This document shows positions 43,861 through 50,852 of a stretch of 64,000 nucleotides of DNA, in pieces. Under the pieces are notes generated by a model. It ran no database searches, was not told where the DNA came from, and saw only the letters and a list, made by a program, of their open reading frames with translations. Source of the DNA: DASXTC01 sp036505635 (GTDB taxonomy: Bacteria > Acidobacteriota > Polarisedimenticolia > JACPZX01 > DASXTC01); contig DASXTC010000045.1 in assembly GCA_036505635.1 (NCBI GenBank), positions 130,365 to 194,364 on the forward strand, given 5' to 3'. A program made the position numbers and the translations under genes. Numbering within the stretch: position 1 is the stretch's first letter; each line of letters begins with the position of its first letter.

Positions 43861-44915
43861 TGCGGTTCGCCCGACCCGAGCTTCTCTGGGCCCTCCTTCT
43901 GCTGCCGGTGCTCGCCTTCTGGCTCGCCGCGCAGCTCGTGCGCCGCCGGCGGGCGTTGCGCGAGTTCGCCGCGGAGCCCCTGCTGTCCCGTCTCGTGCGG
44001 TCCGCCTCGATGGAGAAGCTCGTCATCAAGTCGATCCTGCTCGTCGTGGCGGCGCTCTTCCTGATCCTCGCGGCCTGCCGTCCTCAATGGGGGAGCTCGC
44101 TCCAGCAGGTCACGCGACAGGGCGTGGACGTGCTCCTCGCCATCGACGTGAGCGAGAGCATGCTCGCGGAGGACATCAAGCCGAGCCGCCTGGCCAAGGC
44201 GATCGAGGAGTCGTCGCGTCTGCTCGACCGGCTCACCGGAGACCGCGTGGGCCTGGTCGCGTTCGCCGGGGCGGCCGGGGTGGCCTGCCCGCTGACGCTC
44301 GACTACAACGCCGTGCGGATCTTTCTCGACGATCTCAGCCCGGACATGATCTCCTACCCGGGCACCTCGATCGCGGAGGCCCTGCGCGCGGCCGCGAAGG
44401 TCTTCGGGCCGGAGCAGCGCAAGTTCAAGGTGATGGTGATCCTCAGCGACGGAGAAGAGCAGGTGGAGGAGGCCGAGGTGGAGGAGGCGGCAAAGGAGGC
44501 GGCGTCGCAGGGGCTCGTCATCCACGCGCTCGGCGTGGGGACCCCATCCGGCGGCCCGATCCCCATCCGCTCGCCTTCCGGCGAGATCACCGGGTACAAG
44601 AAGGACCAGCAGCAGCGCGTGGTGACCACCCGGCTGGACGAGACCCTGCTCGCGCGCCTGAGCGAGCTGACGGGGGGAAGGTACCTTCCCGCGACGGCCG
44701 CTGAGTCGGAGCTCGACCACATCGCCGAGGAGATCGCCGGGATGGACAAGAAAGAGATGCAGGCGCGTCTCACCACCCAGTACGAGGAGAGGTTCCAGAT
44801 CCCGCTGGCGATCGGTCTCGCCGCGCTCATCGCCGAGGCGCTCCTGAGCGGCCGGGCCAAGGCCGAACCGCGCGAAGGCGCACGGGACCGGACGTCGCGC
44901 GAGATGGCGGCATGA
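43860..44915 (+). CDS. batB: VWA-domain membrane protein, BatB-like
   Basis: The start is the ATG at 43860, not the longer upstream frame. The 351-aa product is a paralogue of the preceding gene with the same topology. The metal-site motif D96-V-S98-E-S100 is at identical positions, with ILSDGEEQ later and a C-terminal helix before an Arg/Glu tail. It probably forms a heteromer with the BatA-like protein. Confidence 0.88.
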   Translation: MRFARPELLWALLLLPVLAFWLAAQLVRRRRALREFAAEPLLSRLVRSASMEKLVIKSILLVVAALFLILAACRPQWGSSLQQVTRQGVDVLLAIDVSESMLAEDIKPSRLAKAIEESSRLLDRLTGDRVGLVAFAGAAGVACPLTLDYNAVRIFLDDLSPDMISYPGTSIAEALRAAAKVFGPEQRKFKVMVILSDGEEQVEEAEVEEAAKEAASQGLVIHALGVGTPSGGPIPIRSPSGEITGYKKDQQQRVVTTRLDETLLARLSELTGGRYLPATAAESELDHIAEEIAGMDKKEMQARLTTQYEERFQIPLAIGLAALIAEALLSGRAKAEPREGARDRTSREMAA

Positions 44916-44919
44916 ACCC

Positions 44920-45684
44920 ATGAAGAGACTCCGCACCGTCCTGCTCATCGGCGCGTGCGCGCTGATCGCCGCGCCCGGTTCGCCGGCTCGGGCGGACTCG
45001 GTCTCGGGCCTCGTGGCGGAGGGAAACCGACTCTACGGCGAACGGCGCTTCAAGGAGGCGCTCGAGAAGTACCGGCAGGCGCAGGCGCTCGATCCGGCCT
45101 CGCCCGGGGTCCACTACAACATCGGAAACGTCCTCTATCAGGCGGGGCAGTTCGACAAGGCCTACGAGGAGTATCGGCAGGCCTTCGCGGCGCGCGAGAA
45201 GGCTCTGGCGGAGGGAGCCCGGTTCAACGCGGGCAACACGCACCTCGCCCGGAAGAACTGGGAGGAGGCGATCCGCAACTACCAGGAGGCCCTCCGGCTG
45301 CAGCCCGAAGACGTCGACGCCAAGAGGAACCTCGAGCTGGCTCTCAGGCAGATGCAGGAGCAGAACAAGAAGCGGCCGCCGCCCCCCCGCCCGGGCGCGC
45401 AACAGGGGGAGCCGCCGCCGGACCAGAAGCCGCCGCCCGACGACCAGCAGAAGGACAAGGACCAGCAGGATCCCAACGGCCGAAAAGGACAGGACGGTGA
45501 GAGCGATCGGAGCAATCCGAACGGGCCTCAACGTGACCGCAAGCAGCAGAGTCCGGCCCCCAGGGAGAAGCTCTCCCGCGAGGAGGCGCTCCGGCTGCTC
45601 GACGCGATGAAGAACCAGGAAAAGGGCAAACAGATGCCGATCCTGACCCAGCCTCCCGAACGTAAGCCGGAGAGGGACTGGTGA
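44920..45684 (+). CDS. TPR protein, BatC-like
   Basis: The 254-aa product has a signal peptide (1-25) and three TPR units at about 30-140 (EGNRLYGERRFKEALEKYRQAQ, YNIGNVLYQAGQFDKAYEEYRQAF, FNAGNTHLARKNWEEAIRNYQEAL). A very polar Pro/Gln/Lys/Asp-rich segment follows, and a short helix with REEALRLLDAM is at the end. The same helix motif closes BatC-type proteins. It is periplasmic in the Bat model. Confidence 0.8.
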   Translation: MKRLRTVLLIGACALIAAPGSPARADSVSGLVAEGNRLYGERRFKEALEKYRQAQALDPASPGVHYNIGNVLYQAGQFDKAYEEYRQAFAAREKALAEGARFNAGNTHLARKNWEEAIRNYQEALRLQPEDVDAKRNLELALRQMQEQNKKRPPPPRPGAQQGEPPPDQKPPPDDQQKDKDQQDPNGRKGQDGESDRSNPNGPQRDRKQQSPAPREKLSREEALRLLDAMKNQEKGKQMPILTQPPERKPERDW

Positions 45685-47549
45685 GGCGCGCGGCGGTCCT
45701 CCTCGTCGTCTGCCTTTCCACCCCGCCGGCCCTGGATGGCGGGGCGCCCCTCGCGGTCGCGGACGACACCACCGTGTCGGCCCGCGTCGATGCGGCGCGG
45801 ATCGGCGAAGGGGACACTCTCACCCTCACCATCGAGGTCCGCGGGACGAGCCCGCCGCGCATCCAGGATCCGGACATGTCGAGCCTCGCCGACTTCACCA
45901 TCGCCGCGGGTCCCAGCATCAGCACGTCGACCTCGATGGTCTGGTCGGGCGGGCAGGCCTCGAGCAGCACCTCCAAGCAGTACACCTACGCCCTGTTTCC
46001 TCGCAGGAAAGGGACGGTGACCATTCCGGGGATCGCGGTCATGGTGGGGGACCGCCAGTTGCGCACCGAGCCGATCTCCGTGGAGGTCGTGGAAGGGAGG
46101 ATTCGGAAGGCTCCAGCGGGCCCCCTGCGGGGCCGGCTGCCTGCGGTGGGGGGGCCCGCCGGGGAGCCGGAAGGGGAGGTGCTCGTCGAGGCGCAGGTGG
46201 ATCGCAAGGAGGTCTATGTCGGCGAGCAGGTGCTGCTCACCTACAAGGTCTACAGCGAGCCCGACCTCGTTGACGTGCCCGGCCCGCAGAAGCTCCCGTC
46301 CTACACGGGGTTCTGGGTCGAGGAGATACCGCTCGATCCTCGCAGCACGGTCCGGCGCGTGCCGCGCGGCGGCAGGAGCTACCTCGAGATCACGCTCATG
46401 AAGAAGGCGATCTTCCCCACGACCTCCGGTGACCTCGCGATCGAGGAGACGGTCGTCGGGGTGCCGGTGAAGGTGCGCAGCGGCGATCCTTTCGAATCGA
46501 TCTTCTTCGCCCCCGTCAAGACGCTGCTGCGCCGGACGCAGCCGATCACCATCCACGTGAAGCCTCTCCCCGAGAAGGGACGGCCGGCCTCCTTCGGCGG
46601 AGCCGTGGGGCGGTTCACGCTCGAGGTGAAGACCGACAGGGACCGCACGCGCGTCAACGACGCTCTGGGCCTGAAGATCGTGGTACGCGGCACCGGCAAC
46701 ATCCGCACCGTGGGCGAGCCTGTCCTTCCGCCCTTGTCGGATTACAAGAGATATGACCCGCGCGTCGATGAGGTGAAGGAGGTCACCCAGGACCGTGTGG
46801 CGGGGAGCAAGAGCTGGGACTACGTCCTGACCCCGCTTGCGCCCGGCCGGCAGGAGATCCCGCCGGTTCGCTTCGCATACTTCGACACGACCCGCGGAAC
46901 CTACGTGGAGATCGCGAGTGAACCGATCCCGGTGATGGTGGACCGCGGCGAAGGCGGAGCCGGTTCCCCGGGGACCGACGTGGCGGGCCGGGAGGTCACG
47001 GCGTTCGGCCGGGACGTGCGCTACATCAAGCCGGTCGCGGCGCTCGTCTCGCGGGGCACTCCTTACCATCGATCCGGCTTGTTCCTGGCGCTGCTCCTCG
47101 TGCCGGTCCTGGCCGATTCGGGGCTCTACCTGCTTCTGCGGCGGCGCGTGAGGATGGCGGCCGAGGCGGGCCGGTTCAGGGGGCGCCGCGCCCCCGGATT
47201 CGCGCGCCGGCGACTCAAGCATGCGCGCCGCCTGCTTGCCGCGGGCAAATCGCGGGAGTTCCACCAGGAGGTCGCGCGGGCTTTGACCGGCTACCTCGGC
47301 GACAAGCTCAACCTCGCGCCTTCGGGTCTCACGCAGCAGGGGATCGAGGAGCTGCTCGCCGGCAGAGGGGTCGATGAGGCGGTGCGCGGGGAGCTGCGAG
47401 GCTGCCTCGAGAAGTGCGATTACGCTCGGTTCGCCCCGTCCGCTTCGGGGAAGGCCGAGATGGACGCGACGCTGGAGCTCGCGGAGCGGACCATCGTCGG
47501 ACTCGAGCGCCACCTGGGGGGCCGGGCGGGCAAAGGGGCGGCGGCGTGA
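45681..47549 (+). CDS. batD: BatD-like exported multi-domain membrane protein
   Basis: The 622-aa product starts at GTG (GTGA overlap). After a signal peptide it has several beta-sandwich repeats typical of BatD, recognisable in EGDTLTLTIEVRG, VGEQVLLTYKVY and VNDALGLKIVVRGTGNI. A membrane helix lies near residue 470, and the cytoplasmic helical tail has REFHQEVARALTGYLGDKL. That tail is shared in pattern with the smaller protein at 41867, so the operon contains two BatD-type proteins. Confidence 0.85.
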   Translation: MRRAAVLLVVCLSTPPALDGGAPLAVADDTTVSARVDAARIGEGDTLTLTIEVRGTSPPRIQDPDMSSLADFTIAAGPSISTSTSMVWSGGQASSSTSKQYTYALFPRRKGTVTIPGIAVMVGDRQLRTEPISVEVVEGRIRKAPAGPLRGRLPAVGGPAGEPEGEVLVEAQVDRKEVYVGEQVLLTYKVYSEPDLVDVPGPQKLPSYTGFWVEEIPLDPRSTVRRVPRGGRSYLEITLMKKAIFPTTSGDLAIEETVVGVPVKVRSGDPFESIFFAPVKTLLRRTQPITIHVKPLPEKGRPASFGGAVGRFTLEVKTDRDRTRVNDALGLKIVVRGTGNIRTVGEPVLPPLSDYKRYDPRVDEVKEVTQDRVAGSKSWDYVLTPLAPGRQEIPPVRFAYFDTTRGTYVEIASEPIPVMVDRGEGGAGSPGTDVAGREVTAFGRDVRYIKPVAALVSRGTPYHRSGLFLALLLVPVLADSGLYLLLRRRVRMAAEAGRFRGRRAPGFARRRLKHARRLLAAGKSREFHQEVARALTGYLGDKLNLAPSGLTQQGIEELLAGRGVDEAVRGELRGCLEKCDYARFAPSASGKAEMDATLELAERTIVGLERHLGGRAGKGAAA

Positions 47550-48343
47550 GGCGATCCATCCTCGTCATGTTCGCACTGTTTCTCTGGTGCGCCGGATGCA
47601 CCGGGGCCGGCGGCGGGCAGGGGGGAGGCACCGCGGTGGCCGACCGGGAGGCCAGGCGTCTCTTTTCGCAGGGAAACGATCACTACGCGTCGGGCAGGTA
47701 CGAGGACGCGGCGCGCGACTACCGGCAGCTCCTCAGCGAAGGGGTCGCCTCCGAAGCGGTCCACTACAACCTGGCCAACGCGCTCTTCAAGTTGAATCAG
47801 CTCGGGCCGGCGATCCTGGAGCTCGAGAAGGCGGCGGCGCTGGCTCCGGGGGATCCGGACGTGCAGGCGAACCTGGAGTTTCTCCGATCGCTGACCTCCG
47901 ACAGGACTACCCTGTCGGGCGCCCGGACCACCACCTTCTTCCTGGAACGCCTCCTGGCGATAACCACCATCGACGAGGACGCCGTCCTCTTCACCGCCCT
48001 CTATCTGATCGTCGGGCTTCTGGTGGGCCTGAGGATCGCGGCCTCCTCCTTCAGACTCCAGCGCGCCGCCGTCTGGTCGATCGCAGCATTCTCCCTGCCG
48101 CTCGCGCTGGTCGGGACCGGCCTGGGGGTCAAGCTCTACCGCCAGCAGACCCAGATCCACGCCATCGTCCTGCAGCAGCGCGTGGACGTGCTGAGCGGCC
48201 CCGGCGAGGACAACACCACCCTCTTCACGGTTCACGAGGGGCTCAAGGTCAGGATCGAGACGGCACAGGGCTCATGGTCCCAGGTCAGCCTGGAAAACGG
48301 CCTGAGTGGATGGGTGCCCGCCACCGTGCTGGGGGAGTTCTGA
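47546..48343 (+). CDS. TPR-SH3 membrane protein, BatE-like
   Basis: The start is the GTG at 47546 (overlap GTGA), giving 265 aa. It has a lipoprotein-like N-terminus (WCAGC, Cys18), two TPR units (NDHYASGRYEDAARDYRQLL, YNLANALFKLNQLGPAILELEKA), two membrane helices (about 150-170 and 183-200) and a bacterial SH3-like domain at the end (VDVLSGPGEDNTTLFTVHEGLKVRI ... GLSGWVPA). This domain order matches BatE of the Bat operon. Confidence 0.82.
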   Translation: MRRSILVMFALFLWCAGCTGAGGGQGGGTAVADREARRLFSQGNDHYASGRYEDAARDYRQLLSEGVASEAVHYNLANALFKLNQLGPAILELEKAAALAPGDPDVQANLEFLRSLTSDRTTLSGARTTTFFLERLLAITTIDEDAVLFTALYLIVGLLVGLRIAASSFRLQRAAVWSIAAFSLPLALVGTGLGVKLYRQQTQIHAIVLQQRVDVLSGPGEDNTTLFTVHEGLKVRIETAQGSWSQVSLENGLSGWVPATVLGEF

Positions 48344-48344
48344 G

Positions 48345-49493
48345 GTGCCGCTAGGCCTCTACGCCCACATCCCGTTCTGCGCGCGCCGCTGCGACTACTG
48401 CGACTTTTTCGTCGTCATCGGCCGCGACCGGGAAGCCTGGTTCTTCGAGTGGCTCGAGAAGGACCTCGCGGCCTCGGTCTCCCGGCTGGGCGAGCCGAGC
48501 CCGGACGCCGACACCCTTTACTTGGGCGGCGGCACGCCGTCCAGCGTGGCTCCCGAGGCGATCGCGCGGACCGTGGAGGCGGTCCGCCGGCTGGTGAGCC
48601 TCGACGCGGGCGCCGAGGTGACTCTGGAGGCCAACCCGGAGACGGTCACCCCCGAGCGGGCCGCCGCCTGGCGGCGGGCCGGGATCAACCGCCTCAGCCT
48701 CGGAGTCCAGTCCCTGAACGACGCCGTGCTCCGTCCGCGCGGAAGGGCCTACTCGGCCGAGGAGGCGATCGGGGCGGTGCGCATCGCGAGGCGGGCCGGA
48801 TTCGACAACATCGGCCTTGATCTGATCGCGGGCCTGCCAGGCGAAACCCTCCCCGGCTTCCGCGAGGGGATCGGGCGCTGCCTGGATCTCTCCCCCGAGC
48901 ATCTCTCGCTCTACCTGCTCGAGACCGACGACGCCGGCAAGGAGACCCTCCTCACGCAGGCTGTCCGGTCGGGGCGCGAGCGGCTTCCGGCCGAGGACGA
49001 GGTCGTGGGCATGTACGCGGACTCGGCCGGCCTGATGGCGGACGCCGGGTATCACCACTACGAGATCTCCAACTTCGCGCGTCCTGGATTCGAGTCGCGG
49101 CACAACCTCAAGTACTGGACCTCGCAGCCGTGGCTCGGCATCGGGCCTTCCGCACACTCGCACCTCGGCGGGAGGCGGTTCGGGCGTCCGGCCGACTTGG
49201 CCCGGTGGGTCGAGTGGATCGCTTCGGGCGCGCCGGTCCCACCGGGCGAGGATTACACGCTGGAATCGGCGGCGGCGCGCGCTCGCGAGGCGCTCACAAT
49301 GGCGCTCCGGCTCCTGGACGGTGTGGACCCGGCCGGGTTCTCCGCGCGGTGGGGGCTCGATCCCCGGCGGGACCTCGCGGGAGAGATCGAGAGCCTGAGG
49401 AACGACGGCCTGCTCCGGGCGGACCCCGGCCCGCTGGCCCTGACTCGCCGGGGGCTCCTCCTGGCCAACGAAGCCTTCGCGAGGCTCCTGTGA
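48345..49493 (+). CDS. hemW: HemW-type radical SAM protein
   Basis: The GTG at 48345 has a GGGGGAG site and gives 382 aa, a normal HemW length. The cluster motif is C12-x3-C16-x2-C19 within CARRCDYCDF, followed by LYLGGGTPS, EANPET and the GVQSLND loop. The oxygen-independent coproporphyrinogen oxidase HemN has extra N-terminal residues that are absent, so HemW (a heme chaperone) is the better name. It follows the Bat-like genes by one base, with ltaE overlapping its end. Confidence 0.9.
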   Translation: MPLGLYAHIPFCARRCDYCDFFVVIGRDREAWFFEWLEKDLAASVSRLGEPSPDADTLYLGGGTPSSVAPEAIARTVEAVRRLVSLDAGAEVTLEANPETVTPERAAAWRRAGINRLSLGVQSLNDAVLRPRGRAYSAEEAIGAVRIARRAGFDNIGLDLIAGLPGETLPGFREGIGRCLDLSPEHLSLYLLETDDAGKETLLTQAVRSGRERLPAEDEVVGMYADSAGLMADAGYHHYEISNFARPGFESRHNLKYWTSQPWLGIGPSAHSHLGGRRFGRPADLARWVEWIASGAPVPPGEDYTLESAAARAREALTMALRLLDGVDPAGFSARWGLDPRRDLAGEIESLRNDGLLRADPGPLALTRRGLLLANEAFARLL

Positions 49494-50524
49494 TCGATCT
49501 GCGAAGCGACACGGTGACGCAGCCCACCGAGGAGATGCGGCGAGCCATGGCCGCCGCCGAGGTGGGCGACGATGTCTACGGCGAGGATCCCACCGTCAAC
49601 CGGCTGCAGGAGCTCGCCGCCCAGGTCATCGGCAAGGAGGCGGCCCTCTTCGTTCCGAGCGGCACGATGGGAAACCAGATCGCCATCGCGGTGCACGCGC
49701 GCCCGGGCACCGAGGTCATCTGCGAGTCCCGGGCCCACGTCATCGAGTACGAGATGGCCTCCATGGCCGTCATCTCGGGCTGCATGCCCAGGCCCGTGGG
49801 CACAACCCACGGGATCCTCGGCGCCGGGCTCATCGAAGCGGCGCTGCGCGCGGACCTGCCGGGACTGACGAGGCCCGGCGTCATCGTCGTGGAGAACACG
49901 CACAACCTCGCCAGCGGCGCCGTGACGCCCCCCGATGCGCTGCGTGAGATCGCAGATCTGGCGCGCGGGCGTGGGATCCCGCTCCACATGGACGGGGCGC
50001 GGATCTTCAACGCGGCCCTTGCCTGCGGGACCCCCGCCAAGGATCTGGTGGACGGGTTCGACTCGGTGATGTTCTGCCTCTCCAAGGGACTCTGCGCCCC
50101 GGTGGGATCGATGCTCGCCGGCTCCGGGCCCTTCATCGAAGAGGCGAGACGATGGCGCAAGAGGCTGGGGGGCGGAATGCGCCAGGCGGGCATTCTGGCG
50201 GCGGCCGGGATCGTGGCGCTCCAGACGATGAGGGATCGTCTCGTCGAGGACCACGAGAACGCCCGCGCCCTGGCCGGCGGGCTGGCGGCGATCTCCGGTG
50301 TGTCGCTCGACGTCCCGCCCGTGCTGACCAACATCGTCTACGTGAAGATCGCCGGAGCACGCTTCCGCAACCGGCGGATCGTCGCCGTCCTGAAGAACGA
50401 GGGAATCCTGTGCAACGCCGTGGGCCACGATCGGATCCGTTTCGTCACGCACCACGGGATCGATCGCTCCGACGTTGAGGCCGCGCTCAGCGGCGTGGCC
50501 CGGGCGGCGGCCCTGGCAGGGTGA
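49490..50524 (+). CDS. ltaE: Low-specificity L-threonine aldolase
   Basis: The GTG at 49490 overlaps the hemW stop (GTGA). The 344-aa fold type I PLP enzyme starts with IDLRSDTVTQPT. It has GDDVYGEDPTVNRL, ENTHN, HMDGAR and the Schiff-base Lys199 in FCLSKGL. It cleaves threonine or allo-threonine to glycine and acetaldehyde in the cytoplasm. The last codons lie inside the left arm of a 24-bp inverted repeat. Confidence 0.92.
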   Translation: MIDLRSDTVTQPTEEMRRAMAAAEVGDDVYGEDPTVNRLQELAAQVIGKEAALFVPSGTMGNQIAIAVHARPGTEVICESRAHVIEYEMASMAVISGCMPRPVGTTHGILGAGLIEAALRADLPGLTRPGVIVVENTHNLASGAVTPPDALREIADLARGRGIPLHMDGARIFNAALACGTPAKDLVDGFDSVMFCLSKGLCAPVGSMLAGSGPFIEEARRWRKRLGGGMRQAGILAAAGIVALQTMRDRLVEDHENARALAGGLAAISGVSLDVPPVLTNIVYVKIAGARFRNRRIVAVLKNEGILCNAVGHDRIRFVTHHGIDRSDVEAALSGVARAAALAG

Positions 50525-50790
50525 TGACAAACTCCAATAGGCCGCGTTGCGGGCGCCGCGTCGTCGGACGCGAGGAGCCCCGACGAAGGCGACCGTTGTG
50601 GTCGGTGAGGAGGGGCGACGACACGGATGACGGCGCGCCGCCGCAACCCTTTGGGCGGCCAGGGATTGCGGCCCCATCCTTCGTCGCTCGTCGTCAGCGG
50701 CCACTCGGACCAGCCTCCTCCTCGCTTCGCGGCTGTGGCTCGCAAGCCCTGGCCGCGCGACCTGTCGGAGTTTGTCATCACCCTGCCAGG
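50512..50790. repeat. 279-bp intergenic element bounded by a perfect 24-bp inverted repeat
   Basis: Bases 50512-50535 (beginning CCTGGCAGGGTGATG) are the exact reverse complement of 50767-50790. A second pair lies inside: GCGGCCAGGGATTGCG (50655-50670) against 50741-50756 with one mismatch. The element contains no credible gene. Its left arm includes the last four codons of ltaE, and its right arm ends 62 bp before the next CDS. The sequence CTCCGACAGGTCGC on its minus strand (50757-50770) recurs beside the other intergenic inverted repeat at 57249-57262. It could be a miniature mobile element, a structured RNA or a terminator-like hairpin pair. Confidence 0.75.
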
Positions 50791-50852
50791 TGTATGATCG
50801 ATCGTCCCCGCGTCCTCAATCCGACCGCGAGACTGCGCTTCAGGAGGAACGG

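Noticed and set aside
50512..50790. Insertion sequence or CRISPR interpretation of the 50.5-kb inverted repeat
   Set aside because: No transposase frame, no regular direct repeats or spacers, and no evident target-site duplication.
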